A stretch of 36,890 bases of DNA from Chlamydiota bacterium (GTDB lineage Bacteria; Chlamydiota; Chlamydiia; Chlamydiales; Rhabdochlamydiaceae): positions 84,537-121,426 of the forward strand of contig JAKEHU010000006.1 of the NCBI GenBank assembly GCA_022614855.1, read 5' to 3'. A program made the position numbers and the translations under genes. Under the pieces are notes generated by a model. That model saw only the letters and a program-made list of their open reading frames with translations, was not told the DNA's origin and did not search any database. How positions within the stretch are numbered: the first letter of the stretch is position 1; each line of letters starts with the position of its first letter. Below, in pieces: positions 1 through 8,561 of the stretch.

Positions 1-2
1 TT

Positions 3-155
3 GATCTCAACAATTTTGCAATCCCTTCTTTTATCTCATTTGAAGATCAGGATGAGGTTGTGGAAAAATACAAAAAAGAGAGAAAGAGAATAAGAAAAAT
101 TTATAAGGGGAAAGACTTTCTCGATTTTACCCTAGAAAAAATCACAAGTGAGTAA
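3..155 (+). CDS. C-terminal end of an unidentified protein (5' truncated by window edge)
   Basis: An open frame runs from the window edge to a TAA at 153-155, giving about 50 residues. The tail is strongly charged, with many Lys, Arg and Glu (for example VEKYKKERKRIRKIYKGKDF). I do not recognise the family and assign no function. The stop overlaps the GTG start of the helicase gene by 8 bases (GTGAGTAA), so the two genes are probably co-transcribed and translationally coupled. The frame has no stop over its visible length, but at 50 codons on AT-rich DNA that alone is weak support; the tight overlap with the next gene is the better argument. Confidence 0.55.
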   Translation, partial: DLNNFAIPSFISFEDQDEVVEKYKKERKRIRKIYKGKDFLDFTLEKITSE

Positions 156-2265
156 AGAAGAAGTGTCCATTACTCTAAATCCTGAGCAGCTAGAAGCAAT
201 CCATCATAGCGAGGGGTCTGCCCTTGTAGTTGCTGGGGCGGGTTCTGGTAAGACTCGGGTCGTTACTTTGCGGATTGCCCATTTGATCAAAATGGGAATA
301 GCCCCCTCTTCGATCATTGCTCTTACATTTACGAATAAGGCTGCTGAAGAGATGAAGAGACGGGTTGAAGAATTGACCAGTACTATCATCTTAACTGCGA
401 CATTTCACAGCTTTTGTGCGCGAATCTTACGAGAATCGATCGATTCTTTAGGCTATCTCACCAATTTTTCTATTTTTGACGAGGAGGATTCAGAAAAGAT
501 TCTAAAAGAATGTCTAAAAGAAAAGGGGGTAAAAGAAGAAAAGTCTACTGTAAAAACCTTTAAAACTGGAATTTCCCAAATCAAAAATCAGCTAATCGAT
601 TCTTTTTCAGATGAGGAAAAGCTCCTAAAAGAGATCTATGAACTCTATCAGACAAAATTAAAAAAAACTGGGGCTTTGGATTTTGATGATCTTCTATTTT
701 TGACGGTGGTCTTATTTCGAGAAAAGCCTGAAATTCTTAAACGATGCCAGATGCGCTGGCGCTACATTTTAATCGATGAATATCAAGATACAAATCATGC
801 TCAACATGTGATTGTAAAAATGCTTTCTGGTGAGGCGATGAATGTTTTTGCTGTGGGCGATCCTGACCAATCAATCTATTCTTGGAGAGGAGCAAATATC
901 AGCAATATCATCCACTTTCAAAAAGACTTTCCAGGAGCTAAGATCATTTCTCTTCAGCAGAATTTTCGCAGTAAAGATCGCATTCTCAAAGGAGCAAACT
1001 ATCTCATTGCACAAAATAAAAATCGATTCGAAAAAAACTTATGGAGTAGCCGCGGGGAAGGAGATAAAATTGGCCTTTATTTTTGCGAGGCAGAAGAAGA
1101 AGAGGTTGCTTTTGTCATTGAAAGAATAAAAAAGCATGGGGCGATTCCTCTCAATCAATGTGCCATTTTATATCGGACTCATTTTCAATCACGCGCTTTT
1201 GAAGATGGGCTTTTAAGAGAAAAAATTCCCTATCAGATTATAGGAGGAATTTCTTTTTATATGAGGAAGGAGATCAAGGATATCCTCTCTTTTTTGCGCA
1301 TCGTTTCTCTAAATCAAGATTATGTTTCCTTTGTTCGCGCTTTAGGCCTTTATATCAAAGGGATTGGAGAAATGACCTTGGCAAAGCTCCGCCTTTTTTC
1401 TGAAGAGCACAATTTAGACATTGTAAAGAGCTGTCAGCTAATTTTAGAAACATCCCTTTCGTTCAAACTTTCGCAGAAGCAAAAGGAGGGACTAAAAAAA
1501 TTTATCGATTTGCTTCAATCCCTTAAAACCAGTTTAGAAAAAAATTCTTCCATCCATTCCTTCATTTTGGAAGTGGTCGAAAAAACAGGGTATATCGACC
1601 TTTTAAAAGAGGATCCTGAGACCTTCCAAGACAGGAGGGATAACCTACAGGAGCTTCTTGCAAAAGCAGTAAAATGGGAAGAAGAGGTAGATGCACCCTC
1701 ACTTTCTCTTTTTCTCGAGGAACTTGCCTTAAAACCAAATTCTGAGATGCAATCCAACGAATCTCTCCAAATGATGACGCTGCATAATGCCAAAGGGCTG
1801 GAATTTCACCTCTGCTTCATTGTAGGAATGGAAGAGGAGATTTTTCCACATATCAACGCCTTTAGAAGCGAGCTAGACCTGGAGGAAGAAAGAAGATTGT
1901 GCTACGTCGGAATGACTAGAGCAAAAGATCATCTCTACTTAACCGGCGCTAAAAAACGGTTTTTATGGGGAAGTCCAAGATTCATGCGGCCAAGTCGCTT
2001 TCTCTTTGAAATCCCTTCACACCTCATCCACTCTTTTTCTTTCACCTCTTTCCAGGAAGAAAAAAGAGAGAGCTTGCCCACACAAAAAGAGGGAAAAGAA
2101 AATTTTTCCCCTGGAGACCAGGTACACCATGGGATTTTTGGAAATGGCGTTGTCAAAAAAAGTTATCAGACCTCTTTGGGCCTGACTTATGATGTCTATT
2201 TTCCAAAGGAAAACAGCGCAAAAAGTTTAGTTGCAAAATATGCCAAACTCTCTCGACTGAGATAA
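148..2265 (+). CDS. uvrD: UvrD/PcrA-type ATP-dependent DNA helicase (superfamily 1)
   Basis: A 705-residue 3'-5' DNA helicase acting in nucleotide excision repair, mismatch repair and replication-fork clearance. All SF1A motifs are visible in order: Walker A (AGAGSGKT, residues 29-36), motif Ia (TFTNKAAEEM), motif II (LIDEYQDT), motif III (GDPDQSIYSWRGA), motif IV (QQNFRS), motif V (TLHNAKGLEF) and motif VI (EERRLCYVGMTRAK). A C-terminal segment with HGIFGNGVV matches the usual UvrD/PcrA tail. Length is normal for the family. The start is GTG at 148, overlapping the previous gene's stop, with no clear Shine-Dalgarno sequence, which favours translational coupling. The 3' end overlaps the convergent GT9 gene by 113 bases. 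Adjacency to rpoN matches the order I recall from Chlamydia. UvrD versus PcrA naming cannot be settled by eye. Confidence 0.95.
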   Translation: MSKEEVSITLNPEQLEAIHHSEGSALVVAGAGSGKTRVVTLRIAHLIKMGIAPSSIIALTFTNKAAEEMKRRVEELTSTIILTATFHSFCARILRESIDSLGYLTNFSIFDEEDSEKILKECLKEKGVKEEKSTVKTFKTGISQIKNQLIDSFSDEEKLLKEIYELYQTKLKKTGALDFDDLLFLTVVLFREKPEILKRCQMRWRYILIDEYQDTNHAQHVIVKMLSGEAMNVFAVGDPDQSIYSWRGANISNIIHFQKDFPGAKIISLQQNFRSKDRILKGANYLIAQNKNRFEKNLWSSRGEGDKIGLYFCEAEEEEVAFVIERIKKHGAIPLNQCAILYRTHFQSRAFEDGLLREKIPYQIIGGISFYMRKEIKDILSFLRIVSLNQDYVSFVRALGLYIKGIGEMTLAKLRLFSEEHNLDIVKSCQLILETSLSFKLSQKQKEGLKKFIDLLQSLKTSLEKNSSIHSFILEVVEKTGYIDLLKEDPETFQDRRDNLQELLAKAVKWEEEVDAPSLSLFLEELALKPNSEMQSNESLQMMTLHNAKGLEFHLCFIVGMEEEIFPHINAFRSELDLEEERRLCYVGMTRAKDHLYLTGAKKRFLWGSPRFMRPSRFLFEIPSHLIHSFSFTSFQEEKRESLPTQKEGKENFSPGDQVHHGIFGNGVVKKSYQTSLGLTYDVYFPKENSAKSLVAKYAKLSRLR

Positions 2266-3136
2266 ATTTCTGCCAGTGTTTATCTCGAAGGCGAAGCCCC
2301 TTTAAATTTGGAAGCCAAGTTGGAGGGGTGACCACCTCTCCGTAAGACCAGGAGGGTTTCCAAAATTCTGCAATCTTCCAATGTCTACAGATTGTCATTG
2401 TAAAAAGACCAAGACAAGAGGCCAAATGGCCAATTCCAGAATCATTTCCAATCATCACTTTGGACTCCGCGACAAAAGCAGCAATCTCCGAAAGATTGGA
2501 AAATTGGGGAGCAAAAACTCCGGGAAATTCCCCCCTCTCTTTATCTTGCAGAATAAATGCTGTTTCAAATCCCTCTTTATTCAACAAGTGACTTAGCTTC
2601 AAAAACTTCTCTTTTGACCAGTTTTTTGTTTCTCTTGAACTTGTTGGATGGATGACAATCCGTTTTTCATGGCGAAATGGAGAGATCTGCTCCGGAATGA
2701 TAATCCCATTGCTCTTTGTCGTTTTCTTTAAATTCAACTTTTTTCTACAAAAGATCTCGATATTCTCTACGAAGGAAAGTCTCCCATCAAAACAGCCATG
2801 ATTCCAAAAAGGATAGTCCTGGTTATAGGTAGCGATGGGATTCAAGACATAGGTCTTGTCTGGATGGATCTCCAAACATTTTTTGATCCATTTATCCATT
2901 TTTTTATCATAAATAAAAAAGAAGTAATCAAAGACTGGTAAAAACTTCTCTTCCTCTTTTTCATAAGGAAAAAAATGAATAGGAAGATGAGGAAACCAGG
3001 GTTGTAACTGATTTAGAAAAGGATGGAAGGTAACAACTTCAAATCCATTGGTTGCCAAATTATGAGAAAGAACTAAGGCGAGGAGTCCATCTCCCAATCC
3101 CAGGCAGCTCACTACTGCACATCGCTTACTATCCAT
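2153..3136 (-). CDS. GT9 (heptosyltransferase-like) glycosyltransferase
   Basis: A 327-residue protein with the GT-B fold signature of family GT9: an N-terminal glycine-rich stretch (LGLGDGLLALVLSHNLA), a central IVIHPTSSRETKNWSKEKF segment, and the motif MIGNDSGIGHLAS, which corresponds to the D-S/T-G-x-x-H donor-binding loop. GT9 enzymes transfer heptose or related sugars from ADP/NDP donors to lipopolysaccharide core on the cytoplasmic side of the inner membrane; the sugar here cannot be deduced. The start ATG has AGGA about 8 bases upstream. It is transcribed against uvrD on one side and divergently from rpoN on the other. The last 38 codons or so lie antisense to uvrD, so the C-terminal tail is probably not conserved in homologues. 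Confidence 0.8.
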   Translation of the reverse strand: MDSKRCAVVSCLGLGDGLLALVLSHNLATNGFEVVTFHPFLNQLQPWFPHLPIHFFPYEKEEEKFLPVFDYFFFIYDKKMDKWIKKCLEIHPDKTYVLNPIATYNQDYPFWNHGCFDGRLSFVENIEIFCRKKLNLKKTTKSNGIIIPEQISPFRHEKRIVIHPTSSRETKNWSKEKFLKLSHLLNKEGFETAFILQDKERGEFPGVFAPQFSNLSEIAAFVAESKVMIGNDSGIGHLASCLGLFTMTICRHWKIAEFWKPSWSYGEVVTPPTWLPNLKGLRLRDKHWQKFISVERVWHILQLNFLRCFPLENRHHKSGPKRSDNFF

Positions 3137-3224
3137 CGCTTTCCTTGATCAACTCTCTACATAGGATATGAGCCTCTCCCATTTTTATCTAGTCGGCCAT
3201 TTCCCATTTTTGTATTAGGAAATT

Positions 3225-4523
3225 ATGAATAGAACGAAACCACTCTTACAGGCCAAAGTTAGTCAAAGACTTCTTGTCTCTCTTGCTATGAGGCAAGCTT
3301 TTCACGTACTGAAGCTTCCGCAAATTGAACTTGCTGAATGGATTAAAACCCAAATCGACATGAATCCCCTCTTAGAATATTGTCCTGACGAATTTGTTCC
3401 TCAAAATAAAAGTAGAAAAAAAGCCATTGACCCAATGGATTTCATTGAAAAAAAGCCCTCTTGGTTTGAATACTTGCTCAAACAAGTAGAGCTCCATTTT
3501 AGAAATGAAGAAGAGAAAAAAATTGCTGTAGAGATCATTGGAAATCTCGATGAAAAGGGATTTTTTTCTGCTGAAGAAATGGAAAACCTTTCTAAAAAAT
3601 ATTGTTCAAATAAAATTACTCAAGTAAAAAAGATCGTTCAATCCTTTGATCCACCCGGAATCGCTGCTGCAAATTTAAGAGAAGCCCTATTGATCAAACT
3701 TCAAGGAATAAACAAGGAAAACAGTTTGGCTTATCGACTTATTGAAAATCATTATGAGGATTTTCTAAAAAATCGATTATCTCGAATTCAAAAAAAATTG
3801 AACTGCACCAAAAAGCAGTTAGAAAGTGCGATTACCGATGATTTAAAGCCATTTCAAACAGATCCGAAATCTCTTCTGCAAGACGATATTCCTGTATATA
3901 TCTACCCAGAAATACTTCTCGAAAAGAAAAATGATCATTGGGAGATAGAAATCGTAGAATCCCTTCTTCCCCCTTTTCAAATTAATCCGGTCTATCCCGA
4001 AAAACTATATTCCCCTCACGTAGCTACAGATGAACGGATCTTTATTCGAAGGTACCTCGCAGCAGGAAAATGGCTGATTCGCATCTTGGAAAAAAGGAGA
4101 CAAACCTTAAAAAAAATCACCCTTTTTCTTCTAAAAAAGAACCTAGCTTTTTTTGAAGAACTTTCTCAAGATATCTCCCCCATGACGATGAAAGAAGTGG
4201 CAAATGCGATTCAAATGCATGAATCGACCATTGCAAGAGCAGTAGCAGGGAAATACCTTTTTTGCCAAAAGGGAATGATTGCTCTCCGCAGTTTTTTTAA
4301 TCGAAAAGTCTCTTCTGATTCAGGAGAAGAAGTTTCAACGCAAAAGGTAAAAAAACTCTTACAAAAAATGGTTCAAGAAGAAAAGAATTCTCAACCCTTG
4401 TCCGATAGCGATCTGGCAAAAAAGTTGAAAGAGGTTGGCATTTCTTGCGCACGAAGGACCATTGGAAAATATAGAAAGGAGTTAAACATCTCCTCTTCCA
4501 TTCACAGAAAACGGTGGAAATAA
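3225..4523 (+). CDS. rpoN: RNA polymerase sigma-54 factor
   Basis: A 432-residue sigma-54. Region I at the N terminus contains the typical glutamine/leucine-rich LLVSLAMRQAFHVLKLP segment that contacts activator ATPases and core polymerase. The core-binding region follows, then a helix-turn-helix-like stretch (MTMKEVANAIQMHESTIARAV) and, near the C terminus, the diagnostic RpoN box CARRTIGKYRKELNI (residues about 408-422), which reads the -24 promoter element. Length is slightly short of typical proteobacterial sigma-54 but complete in parts. The start ATG has AGGA 6 bases upstream. In chlamydiae sigma-54 works with an NtrC-type activator on a small late-stage regulon; the activator gene is not in this window. 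The 3' end overlaps the convergent membrane-protein gene by 22 bases. Confidence 0.97.
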   Translation: MNRTKPLLQAKVSQRLLVSLAMRQAFHVLKLPQIELAEWIKTQIDMNPLLEYCPDEFVPQNKSRKKAIDPMDFIEKKPSWFEYLLKQVELHFRNEEEKKIAVEIIGNLDEKGFFSAEEMENLSKKYCSNKITQVKKIVQSFDPPGIAAANLREALLIKLQGINKENSLAYRLIENHYEDFLKNRLSRIQKKLNCTKKQLESAITDDLKPFQTDPKSLLQDDIPVYIYPEILLEKKNDHWEIEIVESLLPPFQINPVYPEKLYSPHVATDERIFIRRYLAAGKWLIRILEKRRQTLKKITLFLLKKNLAFFEELSQDISPMTMKEVANAIQMHESTIARAVAGKYLFCQKGMIALRSFFNRKVSSDSGEEVSTQKVKKLLQKMVQEEKNSQPLSDSDLAKKLKEVGISCARRTIGKYRKELNISSSIHRKRWK

Positions 4524-5365
4524 GCAAGGTAAATCATGCGAAAACGAGGAGTTTCATTCTTATTTCTAGTAAAATATGTTTTAATTTCCTCACTGTTAAC
4601 TCTTGCAAGATTGAGAATTTCCTCATCTTTGGAGCGAAAAGCTACTTGAAGTGCTTTTTCTTTACCCAGTAAAGATTCAAGTTTTTTTAGATATCTGTTC
4701 AACCTACCCTTCAAAAAAGCAAGACGAGTGAGTAAAAAAAAAGCATAGGAAAGTGGCAGAAGAAAAAGCCATGTTAAAAAATCTGGAAACCCAAACCATA
4801 AACTGGATATCTGCACAAAAAAAGGGATGAGCAATAAGGCGATGAAAACCCCGGCTTCCCAGGATTTTTGAAATAAAGGACCCATCCATCTTCGAAAGCT
4901 GTTTTTTGAAGAATAAAAGGCAAAAATTTCTTCAAATTTTTCCTCATGAAATGCAGAGCGTGCAGCATGAACTGCTTCGTGTGCTAATACCTCTTCTCGA
5001 GAATAGAGATAGAAAAAAGAACCAGAAAAAAACTTTTTTCTCAGCTGAATCAGCGGAATAGAAACATCCTCTTTTTTCTCAATCCAAGTGGCTGCTCCCT
5101 GAAAAAAGGAAAGATTTCGATTGTCATAAAAACCGATAATCCAATCTGGCCCAAAATCAAAAAGTTGCTTTGTGATTTTGGTTGCTCCTTCCCATTCTCC
5201 ATCAGTGAGATAATGGTCAATCTTTTTAGGGGGATAAGAAAAAAAAATCTCTAATTTTTCCACTCTTTTTAAAAATTGGTCTTCGCTTTCCTCAGGACCA
5301 GGAATGAATCCTCTTTGATTTAAATGAATAAGTTCTTGATCTGAAATGAAATAAGATTTTACCAT
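4502..5365 (-). CDS. Membrane protein with HExxH motif, putative zinc metallopeptidase
   Basis: A 287-residue protein I cannot name. Its middle contains EEVLAHEAVHAARSAFHEEKFEE, in which HEAVH fits the HExxH zinc-peptidase signature, with acidic residues following that could supply a third ligand. Two long hydrophobic segments come next (around residues 175-215: VFIALLLIPFFVQI and FLTWLFLLPLSYAFFLL), then a basic, helical C-terminal tail. The layout, a soluble N-terminal part with the motif just before a membrane hairpin, resembles membrane-anchored metallopeptidases, but HExxH alone can occur by chance. The start lies 5 bases from a palindromic element, whose end (GGATAGATTCAT read on this strand) forms the region just upstream. 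It is convergent with rpoN (22-base overlap). Function is inferred only from the motif. Confidence 0.7.
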   Translation of the reverse strand: MVKSYFISDQELIHLNQRGFIPGPEESEDQFLKRVEKLEIFFSYPPKKIDHYLTDGEWEGATKITKQLFDFGPDWIIGFYDNRNLSFFQGAATWIEKKEDVSIPLIQLRKKFFSGSFFYLYSREEVLAHEAVHAARSAFHEEKFEEIFAFYSSKNSFRRWMGPLFQKSWEAGVFIALLLIPFFVQISSLWFGFPDFLTWLFLLPLSYAFFLLTRLAFLKGRLNRYLKKLESLLGKEKALQVAFRSKDEEILNLARVNSEEIKTYFTRNKNETPRFRMIYLAYFHRFL

Positions 5366-5370
5366 TTGCT

Positions 5371-5535
5371 ATGAATCTATCCGCAAATTCTAAAAATTTG
5401 ATTTTTGTAAGACTTTTCTATAAGATTTTCATGTCGTTTCGAAGGACATACTTGTATAAGTAGACCAAGAAGTGACATAAAAATATAATGAAAAAGATAT
5501 GAAAAGCAAGTTTTAGAATTTGCGGATAGGTTCAT
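5371..5535. repeat. Long-palindrome element, copy A (165 bp)
   Basis: The outer 25 bases (5371-5395) and the last 25 (5511-5535) are inverted copies of each other with one mismatch. Inner sequence continues the pairing: 23 bases from about 5413 match the reverse complement of a right-arm segment at 18 of 23 positions, so the whole element can fold into a long imperfect hairpin. It has the same length as copy C (11664-11828), nearly the same ends (ATGAAyCTATCC), and a shared TTCGAAG at offset 67 in both. It has no coding capacity and lies in the divergent gap between the HExxH gene and the ligase gene. It resembles MITE-type repeats such as the Correia elements in size and form. Confidence 0.85.
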
Positions 5536-5543
5536 ATCAAATT

Positions 5544-7019
5544 ATGAAGAATATTATTCTATTAACTCTTAAAAAGATCAATTCTCTTTCCCTCTTTTCT
5601 ACCCTTTTTCTTCTCCTATTGCTTTTTTTTCCTCTACAGCAAAAAATTTATGGCCCTTTAAAATCCCTAGCTCGATCTTCCTTAACGAAGATTTCCCACA
5701 TTCCCCCCAATTTTGAAAATTTTTTATGCTTTTATTTGACTGATTTGGTCATGATCGGGCTCATTGTATTTGGGATAAGAAAAACTCACTTAAAGGAATT
5801 TTTTCTTTCTGGCAGCCATAAATATCTCACTTTATTTCTTCTTTTTTCTCTTCTTTCTACATTTCATCCCAACCCTCAATTTTGGGTTTTTTATCGCTGG
5901 ATGCAACTGTGTCTTCCTATTCTCCTCTTTTTTGCCTTATCGAGCCAACTAGAGATAAAAAAAATTCTTATTCCCAGTTTATGGATCATTTTTTCTCTTG
6001 CTCTATTTGAATCGATAGTTGCACTAATTCAGTATATTTCACAACAGCCAGCGTCATTGAGAAGATTAGGAGAACCTGACTTTAACCATTCCTGCTCCGC
6101 TTTTCTTAATATGGCTGATAAAGCAAGATGGTCTTTCGACTACCTTTTTCACACGTCAGCATCTACTGTTAAAATTTTAAGAGCGACTGGAACACTTCCC
6201 CATCCAAACATCTTAGGGGGTTTTATAGGATTTGCCATCCTTGGAACTTACTACTTATTTCTTCAAGCAAAAACAAAAGGGATGAAATGTTTCATTTCTC
6301 TAGGCCTACTTTTACAATTCACCGCAATGTTTGCAACATTTTGCCGAGCTGCCATGTTTGGAGTATTTCTCTCGTCTTTCATCTGGGCAACACTTCTTTT
6401 TATCAAAAAGGGAATGGTCCATTTTAAAAAAATCTTAAGTTTAATTCTTTGTGTTTCAGGAATCGGTTTTGTTTGCTTGTCTCTTTTTTTTCATCAATTC
6501 ATACAAAGAAGTGGAATAACCAATGGGGGTATTCCAGCCATGTTTTCGGATGGAGGAGATCGCAATGGTTATCAAAATGTTTCTATTCACATGATTAAAG
6601 CCCATCCCATAATGGGAATAGGATTTAACCAATATCTTTTTAAAATGGAGGAATTTAATGTAGAAAACCGAACATTCGTTACCGGTATGCAAACAGTCCA
6701 TAACATCTATTTTCTTATTGCATCAGAAATGGGGCTTCTTGCTTTGGGAGTATTCCTTCTATTCATAGGATCTCTTTTTCTAAGAGCAGTCCAATCTAAA
6801 CCAGATGAAACTACGATTTTTTTTCTTTCAATTATGGCTTTCTCTTTATTGATTGGATTTTATGACAATTATCCTTTGACAAAACAACATGGAAGAATTC
6901 TCTTTTTTATCTCTGCTGCCTTCCTTTCCTCATATACCAGAATAAAGCTCCAAAGCCAGCAAGATTTAAACCAGACACCACAGCAAGAAAGAGAAAAAGT
7001 TTATTCATCTTCTTGCTGA
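5544..7019 (+). CDS. O-antigen ligase / Wzy-like polytopic membrane protein
   Basis: A 491-residue protein with about ten or more hydrophobic segments. The pattern fits the Wzy_C/WaaL superfamily: a segment with ATGTLPHPNILGGF followed by membrane helices, an arginine in FCRAAMFGVFLSS, a large extracytoplasmic loop with HPIMGIGFNQY, then VHNIYFLIASEMGLLALG. These proteins join or polymerise undecaprenyl-linked glycans on the periplasmic face. I place the start at ATG 5544; an in-frame TTG at 5520 lies inside the upstream palindrome and would add residues with no family character. The element's GGATAGG is 13 bases upstream of the ATG. The 3' end overlaps the convergent glycosyltransferase gene by 113 bases. 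Ligase versus polymerase cannot be told from sequence. Confidence 0.82.
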   Translation: MKNIILLTLKKINSLSLFSTLFLLLLLFFPLQQKIYGPLKSLARSSLTKISHIPPNFENFLCFYLTDLVMIGLIVFGIRKTHLKEFFLSGSHKYLTLFLLFSLLSTFHPNPQFWVFYRWMQLCLPILLFFALSSQLEIKKILIPSLWIIFSLALFESIVALIQYISQQPASLRRLGEPDFNHSCSAFLNMADKARWSFDYLFHTSASTVKILRATGTLPHPNILGGFIGFAILGTYYLFLQAKTKGMKCFISLGLLLQFTAMFATFCRAAMFGVFLSSFIWATLLFIKKGMVHFKKILSLILCVSGIGFVCLSLFFHQFIQRSGITNGGIPAMFSDGGDRNGYQNVSIHMIKAHPIMGIGFNQYLFKMEEFNVENRTFVTGMQTVHNIYFLIASEMGLLALGVFLLFIGSLFLRAVQSKPDETTIFFLSIMAFSLLIGFYDNYPLTKQHGRILFFISAAFLSSYTRIKLQSQQDLNQTPQQEREKVYSSSC

Positions 7020-7977
7020 CCATCATCAAACGCTTACGAACCATCTTTTCAAATTCTGTCTCATTTTCAAACCAGGTTCCTGCATAAGTGTGTCTTGCAT
7101 AAATTGCAAGCATATCATCAGGAGCATTAAAGAAAAGCGCGGGAAAGGCAATGTCTCGATTTCCTCCCATATTTGCATATTTTTTAAAACATTCTCCTAG
7201 GACAAAAAAGGTGCGATGAGCAACTCTACTAATTACTGAATCCCGATCTTTTCCTGGGTAGTCTTTTTCAATTTGGTCCCAATTGTCTTTGAGCCAGTCA
7301 AAACAGTTCATCAAAATGGGATGGCCTGGTTTTGAAGCTAAAATATTATTTGTCAAAAGGATAGAAGAACTCAGACAGGTTTTGCTCGGAAGTTGGAGCC
7401 CACAATAGAGATCATAGAGCTGATTGAATAGATCAAAAGATTTTGTGCATTTAACATCATGGTCGACATAAACTCCTCCCTCTTGGAATAAAATCTCGTA
7501 GCGCAACAGATCTGATTTTTCTCCATAATTGTCTGAGTCCATGTAAAACTTTTCTAATTTGGCAAAAGAAAAATCTTTAACATAGGCTTTTTCCATAGAA
7601 GGATGTGGAAGAGGTCTTTCTCGATCAGTCCAAAATTTTACTTTCCAAGTAGGATGGCATGCAATCCAGGACTTTACATTTTCCACGGATTTCATGGGAA
7701 ATGGTTTAGGACCAAGCCAGATGAAATGGATGGTTTTAGGGATGAGAAAATTGCCACTACTTTGCAAATTTTCAAAATGATTTTTCTCAAAGATCGATTG
7801 ATAAAATTGAAAATTGTCTAGATCTTCCTTTGTTTGCATGTACTGCCAAGAGGGAAGCCAATTTCCCATTAAATAATCAAAATCTTTTAAAGATGGGACT
7901 TTTTCAGTTTTTTTATTGCATGCACACAATAAAAGAAGAAACAACAAAAGTTTTATGGAAGTGAAGAAATTTCCCAT
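6907..7977 (-). CDS. DXD glycosyltransferase (Gly_transf_sug type), lipoprotein-like with C-terminal membrane anchor
   Basis: A 356-residue protein and the first of three paralogues here. The core carries the Gly_transf_sug/Och1-like signature: IPKTIHFIWLGPKPFP, WKVKFWTDRE, an R-Y-E segment (KSDLLRYEILFQEGG), and the metal-binding DXD as D172-H-D174. This family, which includes Och1 and relatives of clostridial toxin GT-A domains, transfers sugars from NDP donors. The N terminus (MGNFFTSIKLLLFLLLLCAC) is a signal peptide with a plausible lipobox at Cys20. A single hydrophobic helix near the C terminus (LFLFLAVVSGLNLAGFGALF) with a basic end would anchor it. The start overlaps the upstream methyltransferase-like gene by 25 bases, indicating an operon. 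Substrate is unknown; the exported topology is unusual for an NDP-sugar enzyme. Confidence 0.85.
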   Translation of the reverse strand: MGNFFTSIKLLLFLLLLCACNKKTEKVPSLKDFDYLMGNWLPSWQYMQTKEDLDNFQFYQSIFEKNHFENLQSSGNFLIPKTIHFIWLGPKPFPMKSVENVKSWIACHPTWKVKFWTDRERPLPHPSMEKAYVKDFSFAKLEKFYMDSDNYGEKSDLLRYEILFQEGGVYVDHDVKCTKSFDLFNQLYDLYCGLQLPSKTCLSSSILLTNNILASKPGHPILMNCFDWLKDNWDQIEKDYPGKDRDSVISRVAHRTFFVLGECFKKYANMGGNRDIAFPALFFNAPDDMLAIYARHTYAGTWFENETEFEKMVRKRLMMVSKKMNKLFLFLAVVSGLNLAGFGALFWYMRKGRQQR

Positions 7978-8561
7978 AATCCAAAATTCAATTTATCAAC
8001 ATCAAAAGAAATCAAAGGAGAAGGAAAAAAATAGGGGGCATTTTGCCAATTGATAGGATGAAAAAGAGCTTTTTTCATTTTTTTATTTTTTGGAGTACTT
8101 GGAAAATTCAATAAGAGAAGATATTTTGCCCCACTTTTTTTAAAAAGAAGGATAGTTGCCCGAATTTCTTGTTGGCTTAAATAGTTGAGTGCATCCAAAC
8201 AGAGAAGCAAATCTGTTTTTGGCAAAAGATCTTTTGTGATGTCACCATATTGAAAATGGTGTTTTTGGGAACCAAAACTTTGCTGTAACCTAGTAGCTAC
8301 ATTTTCTTGAGAGTCGATCCCAATGTATTTTTCAACAGGTAGATTCCTTACCCAAGAAAGATTTTCACAAGAAATGTGCGAAATGGTTTTGACTCCCAAT
8401 CCCAAGCTTATCCGCTCTACTTCGTTTTGCATACTCTGAAAAGATTTTTCCAACATAGATTTTTCAAGGGAAAAATCATCGGAGGATTTTTTCTTTGGAT
8501 AGAACCAAAAGGAGAAAGAACATGCAATAACAAGTAGAATTAAGGCGAGTAGATATTTCAT
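7953..8561 (-). CDS. Membrane-anchored SAM-methyltransferase-like protein with degenerate motif I
   Basis: A 202-residue protein when started at ATG 8561, which overlaps the upstream stop as ATGA. A longer reading frame exists upstream but runs antisense-independent through the previous gene and has no family character. The N terminus is a hydrophobic anchor (YLLALILLVIACSFSFWFY). The rest aligns by eye with a class I SAM methyltransferase family found near glycan genes: VEKYIGIDSQ (motif II, acidic residue after beta 2), YGDITKDLLPKTDLLLCLDAL (motifs III-IV), FKKSGAKYLLLLNFP, and NWQNAPYFFPSPL. The expected glycine-rich motif I appears as ISHISCENLSW with no glycines, so SAM binding may be impaired. 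It sits between two DXD glycosyltransferases in a tightly overlapping operon. Activity is uncertain. Confidence 0.75.
   Translation of the reverse strand: MKYLLALILLVIACSFSFWFYPKKKSSDDFSLEKSMLEKSFQSMQNEVERISLGLGVKTISHISCENLSWVRNLPVEKYIGIDSQENVATRLQQSFGSQKHHFQYGDITKDLLPKTDLLLCLDALNYLSQQEIRATILLFKKSGAKYLLLLNFPSTPKNKKMKKALFHPINWQNAPYFFPSPLISFDVDKLNFGLWEISSLP

Noticed and set aside
2259..2286. Hairpin GAGATAAA...TTTATCTC after uvrD as a terminator
   Set aside because: The stem is AT-rich, the loop is 12 bases, no U-tract follows, and it lies inside the coding region of the convergent GT9 gene.
5520..5543. In-frame TTG start for the ligase gene inside copy A
   Set aside because: It would add eight residues encoded by the repeat; the ATG at 5544 begins the family-like sequence.
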